Assembly: GCA_021806135.1 (NCBI GenBank)
Contig: JAJZYB010000018.1
Span: 1 to 36,853, forward strand
Direction of reading: 5' to 3'
Length of the DNA: 36,853 bases
From: Thermoplasmata archaeon
GTDB taxonomy: Archaea; Thermoplasmatota; Thermoplasmata; Lutacidiplasmatales; UBA184
How positions within the stretch are numbered: the first letter of the stretch is position 1; every line of letters begins with the position of its first letter. Below are positions 18,964-26,696 of this stretch, piece by piece. A program made the position numbers and the translations under genes. The notes beneath the pieces were generated by a model. The model was not told where the DNA came from, ran no database searches, and worked only from the letters and a program-made list of their open reading frames with translations.

Positions 18964-19896
18964 TCAGCACGGTTCGTAGTTGAATGACAGGAAGCCTAGG
19001 GTGTCGTTTCCGGCAAAGGAGTAGATCTGCCAAATGCCGAAGTACCCCGGGAAATCGTAGGTGAGCGTCGGTGCGAGGAAAGGTTCTCCGGAGTACCCCT
19101 GCCAGAGCAGTTGGCCCATCACGGTCCGGTTTTGACCTTCGTAGGTGAAAGGGATTCCGATAGGGACCTGCGCCAGGCCATTGAATGTTAACGACTGCCC
19201 GGGGGAACTACACGTATCAATCTCCGGATAATTGGATGTGTTATAGGCAGTGTAAACTTTGCTGAAGTACAAACCATTAGCTATTAAGTTAGGTGTTTCC
19301 ACTGGTTGGGTCGATTCGCCGACATCCGTGGTGTTGTTGGGCAGCAACAGATTGGCATTCCCAACGGGGGGCAAGAGGGCGGTGAGCTCGGCAATGAACG
19401 GTGCCGTACACGGATGAAGCGGTTCAAAGGCGTGCATCGTCGCGTTGCGGACAGAGTATATCGTCCAGTGACCCGTCATGTAGTAAGGACCCGTGGGCCA
19501 AAACTTGCCGCTTAGCAAACCAGTGAAAGAGCCCATAATCGAGAGATTCGTTTGAAGAGGTTGGCTTCGAAGATTCAGGGACCCCGATTCGAACTGGAAC
19601 AACGGTGAACTGCGCGTATATCCGTTCGTGGCCGCGTTGCCCATGTAAGGCGCGTTCAGGGCGAAAATGGGCGTTTCCAAGTGCTCATTGGTTACCACCG
19701 CCTTCCCTATCTCGCACCCCGTCTGCTCCGTCAAGAAGTAGGTCAGGCCCAGCCCGGCCACGGTCACGATCACCGCCACCGCGATGGCGGTCACCAAACT
19801 GCGAGTTCGGACCTCCCGAAGGTTCCGGAGGCGTTTCCGGAGAAAGGCCCTACTCGGGCCGGACGCCTCCGGGGCCGGCGCGTTCAACTGGGACAT
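18964..19896 (-). CDS. Predicted exported/membrane-anchored protein, function unknown
   Basis: I do not recognise this 310-residue protein. It has a basic N-terminus with RKRLRNLREVRTRS, then one hydrophobic segment SLVTAIAVAVIVTVAGLGLT (about 34-53), then a long polar domain predicted to lie outside the cell. Six N-glycosylation sequons are visible (NLS, NAT, NNT, NTS, NRT, NDT), and there are few charged residues but many Tyr, Phe, Pro and Thr, as in archaeal surface proteins. Cysteines are sparse, in the Cys-containing segments TGCEIG, HPCTAPF, DTCSSPG and the final YEPC. Its ATG overlaps the end of the preceding frameshifted gene by 13 nt, suggesting one transcript. Base composition is less GC-rich than the flanking metabolic genes. 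Confidence 0.7.
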   Translation of the reverse strand: MSQLNAPAPEASGPSRAFLRKRLRNLREVRTRSLVTAIAVAVIVTVAGLGLTYFLTEQTGCEIGKAVVTNEHLETPIFALNAPYMGNAATNGYTRSSPLFQFESGSLNLRSQPLQTNLSIMGSFTGLLSGKFWPTGPYYMTGHWTIYSVRNATMHAFEPLHPCTAPFIAELTALLPPVGNANLLLPNNTTDVGESTQPVETPNLIANGLYFSKVYTAYNTSNYPEIDTCSSPGQSLTFNGLAQVPIGIPFTYEGQNRTVMGQLLWQGYSGEPFLAPTLTYDFPGYFGIWQIYSFAGNDTLGFLSFNYEPC

Positions 19897-20338
19897 GTTG
19901 CGGGGGCACCTGTTGGGACCAGCTGGAGGGGGCCCGGTTGATACTGACCGTTGACAAAGTCGTGCTCTTGAAACAAGGCGAATCCCTCACGGGGGACTCC
20001 AGGGTTCGAAGATGGGTATTGAAGCTGTATCGTGACAGTATGTGACGTAGAGGAGAAGTACGTTGCACTATAGCCAAACGAAAATGCGACCTGAACGCCC
20101 TCAAAGTTTGCACTCAGCCCGAGGTTCACCCCGTCTCCAGATGCCTGCATTTCGGTCAGTGTAGACACCTCGGTCGGACCCGAACCCGCGCTCACGGTCC
20201 AGTAACCTGGCGGTTGAAGCAGGTATAATCCGACGGCATGTTGTTCGGGTACCTGTAGGGGTCCGAGAACCGTGGACTACTCCACGCGGCCCAAGGCTGT
20301 CGGACGAGGTTGAGGTAGAAGCCAAGGTCGCAGGACAC
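19884..20338 (-). pseudogene. Frameshifted remnant of an exported-type protein gene
   Basis: Two adjacent minus-strand frames look like one broken gene. From a GTG at 20338 a frame reads SCDLGFYLNLVRQPWAAWSS and on to CFNRQVTGP before a stop near 20192. A second frame, open from about 20277, reads QHAVGLYLLQPPGYWTVSAG, continues through LSANFEGVQVAFSFGYSATY and TVTIQLQYPSSNP, and ends ATCPS at 19884. The second part is Ser/Thr-rich and beta-strand-like, similar in style to neighbouring exported proteins. A shift near 20195-20215 would join them. No convincing signal peptide precedes the first part, so the 5' end may also be lost. The downstream gene starts within its last codons. It may instead be a short intact gene starting at GTG 20195. 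Confidence 0.45.
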
Positions 20339-20593
20339 CCTGGATCATAACACAGGCTCGACTTAAACTATACTACTAGAACCGACTGCGGCCCATACTA
20401 CACGGGCGACTCTCCGAGAGAGCAAAGTGCAATTTGCCGATGTTCGGCTCGAGGATTCGCGAATCCCTGGGGGGAGTATCGGCGGTCGGCGAGGTCCCCA
20501 CGAAGAAGTTGATGATAGCGAGCGATTGGTCAAATTTGGGAATCGCCCGTTTCCACGACGCGAAATGCAGGTAGTGTTGCCTTCAGCGTTGGC

Positions 20594-21079
20594 CTAAACT
20601 AGTGCTTGATGTATTGTAGTGTTTCCAAACATATAGGTGGCCATGTATGATGAATTTCCTAAGACACCAATCCATATGATATACCATTGAGAGTTCGAGT
20701 GACTTCCTAGTGGATTACTACCGGGGACATTAAACGAGAAGCGTCCACCCGTGCCAGAGGCTACGTAAACCAGTTGGTGACCTGCGGTTGAGATTGAGAG
20801 ATTACCCATTACGTTGGCGGAATTAACGAACCACTCTCCCTGGACGTGGGCCCCCGCCGGGAAATCCCAGTGAGACCCCTGGAAAGCACCGGTTGTGCCC
20901 TCTGAACCGGGCCCCTCTGCGACTATTCCCCAGTGGAAGGTAACAATTCTTGTTCCCCAGGGTACGAGAACGGTGGTTGTCAGCGCTACAGTTGCAATGA
21001 CCAAGGAAACTACTACGATGCAAGCGCGGCGCCTACGGTCGTTTACGACCGATGAGCCTCTCAGCGAAGCAGGCTTCAT
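20594..21079 (-). CDS. Small exported protein with N-terminal membrane segment, function unknown
   Basis: This 161-residue protein is unrecognised. A basic start (DRRRRAC) leads into a hydrophobic helix CIVVVSLVIATVALTTTVLV (about 20-39), so it is probably membrane-anchored with the rest outside. The outer domain is rich in Gly, Ser, Trp and Tyr, with sequons NLS, NSS and NTT and predicted beta strands (HQLVYVASGTGGRFSFNVPG, QWYIIWIGVLG). Its ATG overlaps the stop of the larger upstream protein by ATGA, so the two are probably made together and may form one surface structure. The codon and base composition is more AT-rich than the surrounding metabolic genes. Confidence 0.68.
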   Translation of the reverse strand: MKPASLRGSSVVNDRRRRACIVVVSLVIATVALTTTVLVPWGTRIVTFHWGIVAEGPGSEGTTGAFQGSHWDFPAGAHVQGEWFVNSANVMGNLSISTAGHQLVYVASGTGGRFSFNVPGSNPLGSHSNSQWYIIWIGVLGNSSYMATYMFGNTTIHQALV

Positions 21080-22161
21080 AGAACTCTATAGTCAATTGAA
21101 TCGAACGTGAAAGCTGTTGGAGGAGATCCGCTTCCCGTACCGGCCGCTGTACTAGGGGACCCGCATTCCGCATAGGTGGTTGTGCTGGTCAAGACGAACA
21201 CCGTGAATTTGTAGGAGTTGGTGTCACCCCGAGGTACGCTGACTTGTAGTAGCTGAGACTCGAGGCCCGGCCCGTAAAGCCCTTCGCCGATGCTACTGCT
21301 GCCGTTGGCAATCGTTACGGTTCGGGTGGGAGAGAAAACCGCTAACTTCGTGGTTAGGTCGTAGAGGTTAGCCCCTATATCTACAGTTGCTGGTGCAGTA
21401 GCCAGATGTCCGCCACAGCCAGTACTGGCCCCAGAGTAAAAGGAGGAGAATGCGGTCCAGTTGAACCAGATATCACAGGTGACTCCGGTCACGTAGAAGC
21501 TATACCCGCCACCACTATCTCCACTAAAGTCGAACCCGGCGGAATTTGTGAACCCCTCCGCTCCCCCGGGGTAGAACGCATTAAGTGTTGTTTGCTGTTG
21601 AAGGGCTATGTTTCCGTGGGAAGACACCTCCCCGAGATAGTTCAGAGTGTTTGATCCCCCCCCGGTCTGCTTCACATTCAGGTTCGTCGATTGAACCCCA
21701 GCACCCAATACAGTGCGGAGCGAGTTGCAATCGCAAGAGACCGTTTCTGCCGTACATTCCCAGGAGCAATGTTGACTTGTACAGTATGGATGTGATACAG
21801 TAACTGTAAAACAGTAGCATATTACTGGTTTAACACTCTTGTGGAAGGCATCAAACCCGCTTACCCATTCCCCGCCCATCCACCAAGAGACAAAAATGTA
21901 ACGGTTAGGGCTGAAGATTTGTCCCTCCGAAGAGGTTCCTGGCACGACAGTGCTCGAGGCTCCGTATGGTGTAACCCCCCATTCGATGGCTACTTGGGAC
22001 CCCGTGTTGGAGGCAACGTATGGCACAACGGGCCAAGTAATTCCTCCAGTAGGGCATTGTCCTCCTCCCCCCCGGCAACCGGGATTGGGCGAACTGGGTG
22101 AGGTTCCGCAATGCATTGCTTGGGCACCACCTGTGGTTAACTCACCCACGAACAATGCCAC
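21076..22161 (-). CDS. Cysteine-rich exported protein, function unknown
   Basis: The reported frame starts at GTG 22161 and encodes 361 residues that I do not recognise. It is Gly/Ser/Thr-rich and carries an unusual cysteine cluster, seven Cys between residues 115 and 145 (pattern CxC-x9-C-x4-C-x3-C-x6-CxC), plus Cys18, Cys29 and Cys36. Two sequons (NWT, NGS) are seen. From the GTG the protein would begin halfway through a hydrophobic segment. The same frame is open upstream to a stop and reads RWRPK followed by VHAATVIAIFSVALFVGE, a convincing signal or anchor. The only plausible start including it is an ATT at 22222-22224, about 23 nt after a TATA-like cctaaac. The true start may therefore be AUU. 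Its stop overlaps the next gene by ATGA. Confidence 0.66.
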   Translation of the reverse strand: MALFVGELTTGGAQAMHCGTSPSSPNPGCRGGGGQCPTGGITWPVVPYVASNTGSQVAIEWGVTPYGASSTVVPGTSSEGQIFSPNRYIFVSWWMGGEWVSGFDAFHKSVKPVICYCFTVTVSHPYCTSQHCSWECTAETVSCDCNSLRTVLGAGVQSTNLNVKQTGGGSNTLNYLGEVSSHGNIALQQQTTLNAFYPGGAEGFTNSAGFDFSGDSGGGYSFYVTGVTCDIWFNWTAFSSFYSGASTGCGGHLATAPATVDIGANLYDLTTKLAVFSPTRTVTIANGSSSIGEGLYGPGLESQLLQVSVPRGDTNSYKFTVFVLTSTTTYAECGSPSTAAGTGSGSPPTAFTFDSIDYRVL

Positions 22162-22224
22162 GGAGAAGATGGCAATGACGGTTGCGGCGTGAACCTTGGG
22201 TCGCCACCGTTCTCCCCGAGAAAT

Positions 22225-22483
22225 CCTTCGGGCGGACGTGATGGTTTAGGTCGGGTCCCCTTCTCCTTCGAACGCCGGTGGGGCCGGACCCTCGGGGACC
22301 GCCGTAAGGAGGAGGGAGAACCCCTCTCGACCGACCGGAGCTAAACACACCCACCTCGATGACCAAGAGGGGAACGGGCGCGTTCGGGATCCCCCCGATC
22401 CCCCGACCTGGGTCAACGGCGCCTCGGGCCAGGAGCAGGGCACTTGTCAGCCTCGACAACCTCCCGTCCGGCCCCACCCTCTC
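22225..22483. other. Spacer without a convincing gene
   Basis: The stretch between the exported-protein operon and the glycosyltransferase gene holds a possible minus-strand TATA box (cctaaac, 22244-22250) for the exported-protein genes. Open frames here have no recognisable protein character and no tRNA-like arms were found. Confidence 0.4.
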
Positions 22484-22502
22484 TCAACGTGTGGTGGGGC
22501 CG
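22469..22502 (-). terminator. Strong hairpin overlapping the glycosyltransferase stop codon
   Basis: CGGCCCCACC and GGTGGGGCCG form a perfect 10-bp stem with a 14-nt loop, straddling the stop at 22484-22486. Its place at the end of the four-gene minus-strand group suggests transcription termination or 3' end protection. No T-run follows. Confidence 0.4.
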
Positions 22503-23314
22503 CTCGCCTCACGCGGACGCCCCCGTCGGGCATGCAGCGCGCTCGAAAGGAGGGCCTGGATGAGGCGGCTCTGGCTCGCCACGAGCTTGCTCTCTCCCTG
22601 CTCCCTCCGATGGAAGAGGATGGGGACCTCCCGGATCCGGGAGGCCGGCACACGGACGAGAAGATAGAACAGGAACTTCATCCCCTGGGGGAGGATCGGG
22701 GGCCCGTCTAGCACCTCCCGGCGGAAAGCGAAGAAACCGCTCATGGGGTCAGACCGTCCGCGGGTCTCGGGCAGGATGAGCCGGGCCAGGAGTTCCCCGC
22801 TCCGGGAGATGAGCCCGCGCAGGGGAGGGCGCTTCTCGAACCCCCCTCCGGGCAAGTACCGGGAACCGATGGAAAGGTCGGCGACCCCGAATAGGACCGG
22901 CCCCACCACCGCGGGGACATCCTCGGGCCGGTGCTGCAGGTCCGCGTCCATGACCACCATGATCCTGCCCCGGGAGAGTCTCCAACCGTCATATTGCGCC
23001 GATGCGGTCCCCCCTCGGTCAGGCCGCCTCAGCAGTCTCACCCGGGGATCCCGGCGCATGAGCGCCTCCACCCTCTCAAGGGTCCCGTCGTCGCTGGCGT
23101 CGTCGATGACGATGGCCTCCCAGGAGACCCCTTCCAGCGCCCGCGTGAGTCGATCGTAGAAGGGAAGGACGTTCTCCCGCTCGTTCAGCATCGCGGCCAG
23201 GACGCTCAGCTCCGGAGAGCTCGACGCCGACCCCGGATCCAGCTGGAGGGCAGGTCCCGGCACGGGCGCGCTCTGCGCCGGCCCCAGCCCCTGGACCCGG
23301 GCATCCGGGGTCAA
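22484..23314 (-). CDS. Family 2 glycosyltransferase (dolichol-phosphate mannosyltransferase-like)
   Basis: This protein of about 276 residues has a GT-A fold like DPM1/polyprenyl-phosphate sugar transferases. Key strings are ELSVLAAMLNERENV (35-49), IVIDDASDDGT (68-78) and MVVMDADLQHRPED (119-132), whose DAD forms the metal/nucleotide-sugar site. GSRYLPGGG, DPMSGFFAFRREVLD and FHRREQGESKL follow. No C-terminal membrane helices are seen. It would charge a lipid carrier or glycan with a sugar from a nucleotide donor at the inner membrane face. The start is uncertain: a TTG at 23314 overlaps the dehydratase stop (TTGA), and an internal GTG is an alternative. The upstream nucleotide-sugar gene and membrane protein point to surface-glycan assembly. 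Confidence 0.88.
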   Translation of the reverse strand: MTPDARVQGLGPAQSAPVPGPALQLDPGSASSSPELSVLAAMLNERENVLPFYDRLTRALEGVSWEAIVIDDASDDGTLERVEALMRRDPRVRLLRRPDRGGTASAQYDGWRLSRGRIMVVMDADLQHRPEDVPAVVGPVLFGVADLSIGSRYLPGGGFEKRPPLRGLISRSGELLARLILPETRGRSDPMSGFFAFRREVLDGPPILPQGMKFLFYLLVRVPASRIREVPILFHRREQGESKLVASQSRLIQALLSSALHARRGRPREASGPTTR

Positions 23315-24247
23315 GTCTCCGCGCTCCGCCAGTACTCCACGATATCCTCCAACGTCTTGGAAAGAGGGACCCGGGGCTGCCAGTCCGACACGGACCGCAG
23401 CCGTGCGTTGCTCCCCACGATCCATGATTCATCGGAAGGCCGCCGGAGCGCGGAAGGTCGCTCGATGGGAATCGGGGTTCGCGCGGCCGCCAGGATCCCC
23501 TCCAGCAGTTCCTGGATGCTGGTGGGGTGCCCGCTGCACAGGTTGTACACCTCGCCCGGTCTCCCGCGGGCCGTCACGTGGCGGATCGCCTCCACCATGT
23601 CCCGGACGTCCGTGAAGTCCCGGACCGTTTCGGTGTTACCCACCGCCAGGGAAGAGCGCTCCCCGCGTTCAACGGCCACCAGCTGCCGTGCGAAGTCGCT
23701 GGGCGCATCGATGACCTTCCGGGGACCGATGGTGTTGAAGATCCGCCCCCGGATGGTCGCCATCCCGTAGGCCCGGAAGTACTGGAGGCCCAGGAGGTCC
23801 ACCGCGAGCTTGCTCAGGCCATACGGATGGACCGGGAGCAGCGGATCACCCTCCTCGAGAGTATGGTGCTTCCGACAGGAAAACCCGTACTCCGCGCTGG
23901 AACCCGCCAGAAAGATCCTCGCCTGGACCCCTTCGGCCCGGATCGCCTCCAGGAGATGGAGCGTCCCGCCCGCGTTGATCTAGTGCGTCGGCGGGCCGGG
24001 ACCAAGAGAGCATCGGGTTGCTCATCCCCGCCAGATGGTAGACCACCTCCGGGCGGACATCGGCGATGGCGCGACGGACCTCCTCCGGCTGCGTCACGTC
24101 CAAGGGGAGCTTCCTGGCCCGATCCACGGACTCGTAACGCCCCGTGGGGTTGTAGACGCCGGCCACAACCTCCTCCCCATCGTCCAAGAGCACATTGACG
24201 AGCCGACTCCCGATGAATCCCTCGGCCCCCGTCACCAGCGCCGGCAC
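23311..24247 (-). pseudogene. GDP-mannose dehydratase / GDP-deoxymannose reductase-like SDR, frameshifted
   Basis: The extended short-chain dehydrogenase is split over two frames. The N-terminal part from GTG 24247 has the Rossmann motif VTGAEGFIGSRL, then LPLDVTQPEEV and EVVYHLAGMSNPMLSW. The C-terminal part, in another frame, reads INAGGTLHLLEAI, LAGSSAEYGF (active-site Ser), HPYGLSKLAVDLL (YxxxK), RGRIFNTIGP, VRDFTDVRDMVEAI and GEVYNLCSG. The sequence resembles GDP-6-deoxy-mannose reductases and dehydratases. The span of 937 nt is 3n+1, and the frames meet at about 23977-23985 beside a TAG, so one extra base explains the break. It may be a true inactivation or a sequencing/assembly error, since both halves look well conserved. 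It would make a nucleotide sugar for the adjacent glycosyltransferase. Confidence 0.8.
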
Positions 24248-24309
24248 GAGCCTCGCGCAGGGCGGGGGACCTATGAAAGCACTCCGTACCGAGAAAAGGA
24301 GGCATCCTC

Positions 24310-24328
24310 GAGGGGGGTCTCCCCCCTC
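24310..24328. terminator. Perfect short hairpin after the membrane protein gene
   Basis: GAGGGGGG and CCCCCCTC form an uninterrupted 8-bp stem with a 3-nt loop, 65 nt past the end of the membrane protein gene and 63 nt before the dehydratase start. It may terminate or pause transcription between them. Confidence 0.35.
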
Positions 24329-24392
24329 CTGGTCCCAGGCAAGCGGAAAGGCCCGGGTCTCGACCTCTCCTCCGGTGGAGGGTCCTCCCGGC

Positions 24393-25565
24393 TCACGGGG
24401 TCGGGTCGGGACTCGGGGGAGAGGGGGGAGACCAGTCCCCGAACGGGTTCTCCGGTGGGGGGACGGGCGACGGCCGCGAGGCGCCCGAGTCTCCACCGGC
24501 CTTTCCCTCCGCCGGGGCATAGTGAGGCCGGAACCACCAGTGGAGGTAGGCCAGGGCGAAGGCGATGGTCAAGCGGAGGTGTCCCCCGTGACCGGTCCGC
24601 TCTGGACGGACCCATCCCGCTGCCCAGGCGTAATGTGGGCGGCCCACCTCCGAGCGGACCCACCGGTAGAGGCGCGGCAGGAAGATCGCTCCCAACCAGA
24701 CCGGCCAAAAATAGTAGTTCCAGTGCACGTAGGCCGCCCCGGGCAGCGGGTACGAGGCCGGACAGGAGTGGAGCGGGACCACCACGAACGCGGTGCAGAG
24801 CACGTCGAAGGCCGGGCCCCAGAGGAGGAAGGGGAGCAGGATGAGAAGGGTCACGCCGAGGGTGATCCCGATGTTCAGCCACTGCCGCCGGGCGAGGTAG
24901 TACACGCCCATGAGGTAGGGCGCGAACTGTTTCATTCCGAAGGAAACGTACTCGGCCGCCTTCGAGGTGGCCAGGGGGCCTGGACGGACGAGGGCCACGG
25001 TCAGGAGCAGGATGGCCACCGTGTCGTTGAAGCCGTTCGCGGCCATCAGCGCGATCACCGGGCTTCCCCACACCAAGGCGGTCCAGCGTTCCCGGCGGAC
25101 GAGATAGAGCGTGCCGGCCCACAGCAAGAGCGAGAAGGCCTTGAAGCCCGTCCCCCCTCCCGGGATGACCAGGAAGGCCGCGAGGGGAAGGTACACGAAG
25201 GTGGTGGTCGGGGAGAGGGTCCGGAGCTCCGGGGGGGGGAAGAGCTGGAACTGCGTGTAGGTGATGGTCAGGTGGTAGACGTACGGATTGTGCCCGTTGA
25301 GGAGGACCGAAAGCCAGTAAGCGGCCGCGTACGGCTCGTCGGTCCCGTTATTGAATATCCCGGTCCCGATGGAAAAGATCCCCAGCGCGAGGGAGAACGC
25401 CGCCACGTATGGAAGGGCCTTCCCGTACGCGACGTTCGCCCGCCGGATCAGCGTGGGGACCAGGAAGGAGGCCAGGGCCAACAGGTCGAGCGCGATGAAG
25501 AAGGAGCTCTTTGCGGCCATGTACCCCAGAAACGAGCTGCCGAGGCCCAGGGGAACGGCGGTCAC
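24393..25565 (-). CDS. Multi-spanning membrane protein, possible glycosyltransferase-C type
   Basis: This 390-residue protein is strongly hydrophobic, with about eight to ten predicted membrane helices, for example SFFIALDLLALASFLVPTLI, ALPYVAAFSLALGIFSIGTG and IGITLGVTLLILLPFLLWGP. An early external loop holds NNGTDEPYAAAYWLSVLLNG, where the acidic Asp-Glu pair between the first helices resembles GT-C lipid-sugar-dependent transferases. A Pro/Ser-rich tail ends it (from about 350). The GTG at 25565 has a well-placed GGGAGGT a few bases upstream. The neighbouring GT2 and nucleotide-sugar genes support a role in glycan assembly, but no family-defining motif is certain; a transporter or uncharacterised membrane protein remains possible. 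Confidence 0.7.
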   Translation of the reverse strand: MTAVPLGLGSSFLGYMAAKSSFFIALDLLALASFLVPTLIRRANVAYGKALPYVAAFSLALGIFSIGTGIFNNGTDEPYAAAYWLSVLLNGHNPYVYHLTITYTQFQLFPPPELRTLSPTTTFVYLPLAAFLVIPGGGTGFKAFSLLLWAGTLYLVRRERWTALVWGSPVIALMAANGFNDTVAILLLTVALVRPGPLATSKAAEYVSFGMKQFAPYLMGVYYLARRQWLNIGITLGVTLLILLPFLLWGPAFDVLCTAFVVVPLHSCPASYPLPGAAYVHWNYYFWPVWLGAIFLPRLYRWVRSEVGRPHYAWAAGWVRPERTGHGGHLRLTIAFALAYLHWWFRPHYAPAEGKAGGDSGASRPSPVPPPENPFGDWSPPSPPSPDPTP

Positions 25566-25603
25566 CGTACCTCCCGAATCCTGGGAGGTAGATGAACGGA
25601 ATC

Positions 25604-26578
25604 CTACCGACCGGCCCCTGCCCGAGGCGCCCGCGGCGCCCGCGGGGCCGTGGGCTCATCTTCCCCGCTCTTCGTTGCGCTCCGGACCACCGCGATGAGG
25701 GTCATCAAGATCGAGCTACGGGGAGGGTCTTCCAGCGTGCCCCGGCAATGGACGTCCAGGGAGATCACGTAGCTGGTCTGGGTGGCCTGGTTCACGTAGA
25801 CCTGCATCCGGTCCGGCTCGAGGATCCACGGGTCGTGGGCCAGGGCCTCCTTGATCCGGGGAATGAGCAGCGCCGGGTCCACGCTGGGCGGGACCTCGTA
25901 CTTCACCCGGATCCACCGTCCGTCGACCGGGTGCAGCACCACGGCGGCCTGAATGAGGACGTTGTTGGGGATCTTGATGAGGGTCCCGTCGTCCAGGCGG
26001 ATATCGGAGTACATGATCCCCAGCCGCACCACCTCCCCGGTGAACCCGGGGATCAGGAAGTCCTGGGAGTAGAACTTCGGCGGGTAGGCCGGGGCGAGGA
26101 GACCGTACTGCCAGGTGGTGACGGTCACCCGGTCCTGCGGGGCCATGGGGCGGACGAAGAGCAGCACCACTCCCGCCACCAGATTGGAGAGGGCGGTCTG
26201 GCTGGCGAGACCCAAGATGATCCCCAGGAAACCCCCGGCCGCCAGGAGCCCCACCCCTCCCACGCCCACCTCGCCGATGACCACGACCGCGAGCAGGATG
26301 TACGCCGCGAGGCTGACCACGCTGCGGGCCAGGGACGTCCGTCGGGGGTTCTGCCACCGGCCACCCGCCCGCACCACCGCCCGGTCCAGCAGGCGGACGA
26401 CCAGGGCACCCAGGACAATGGTCAGGAGGATGAGAAAGACCTCGTGAAAGGAGAGGGGAAGGAGGTGGTAGGTGGAGACCACATCGTAGGCCACGAACCC
26501 GAAGACGAGGAGGAGGACCAGGCCGAGGACGGCCCATTCCAGCGCCCGAAGCGGATGGGAGGCCTGAGCCATGCGCAT
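25604..26578 (-). CDS. mscS: Small-conductance mechanosensitive channel, MscS family
   Basis: This protein of about 324 residues has membrane helices ALEWAVLGLVLLLVFGFVAY, VFLILLTIVLGALVVRLL and SVVSLAAYILLAVVVIGEVG. The pore-lining TM3 is GFLGIILGLASQTALSNLVA, rich in Gly/Ala as in MscS. A beta domain follows with RLGIMYSDIRLDDGTLIKIPNN, the standard MscS cytosolic signature, then an alpha/beta C-domain and a Thr/Pro/Arg-rich tail. It would release solutes on hypo-osmotic shock at the cell membrane. ATG at 26578 is used; an ATG two codons later is equally likely. It lies opposite sppA, with a shared AT-rich box between. Trehalose genes elsewhere in the window fit an osmotic theme but no link is shown. 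Confidence 0.92.
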   Translation of the reverse strand: MRMAQASHPLRALEWAVLGLVLLLVFGFVAYDVVSTYHLLPLSFHEVFLILLTIVLGALVVRLLDRAVVRAGGRWQNPRRTSLARSVVSLAAYILLAVVVIGEVGVGGVGLLAAGGFLGIILGLASQTALSNLVAGVVLLFVRPMAPQDRVTVTTWQYGLLAPAYPPKFYSQDFLIPGFTGEVVRLGIMYSDIRLDDGTLIKIPNNVLIQAAVVLHPVDGRWIRVKYEVPPSVDPALLIPRIKEALAHDPWILEPDRMQVYVNQATQTSYVISLDVHCRGTLEDPPRSSILMTLIAVVRSATKSGEDEPTAPRAPRAPRAGAGR

Positions 26579-26668
26579 TCCCACCGCACGAGGGAGATAG
26601 GGCTTACGGCGAACTCCGGCCCTGGCCGGAGCGTTGGGAGCGCCCTTTCCTCCGCTCCCCCGGAGTTC

Positions 26669-26675
26669 CATATAG
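26669..26675 (+). promoter_or_regulatory. TATA-like box for sppA
   Basis: The sequence catatag lies 22-28 nt ahead of the sppA GTG at 26697, the classic spacing for a leaderless archaeal transcript. It is almost symmetrical (ctatatg on the minus strand), so it could also drive mscS with a leader of roughly 70 nt. Confidence 0.5.
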
Positions 26676-26696
26676 CTCCCGGGGCGTTGCCCGGGC

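Noticed and set aside
22255-22310. TTCGAA-containing segment considered as a tRNA T-loop
   Set aside because: The flanking bases do not pair as a 5-bp T-stem and no acceptor or anticodon arms could be drawn.
22142-22477. 111-codon minus-strand frame upstream of the exported-protein operon
   Set aside because: Arg/Gly/Pro-rich with no protein-like pattern, and it runs out of frame into the real gene.
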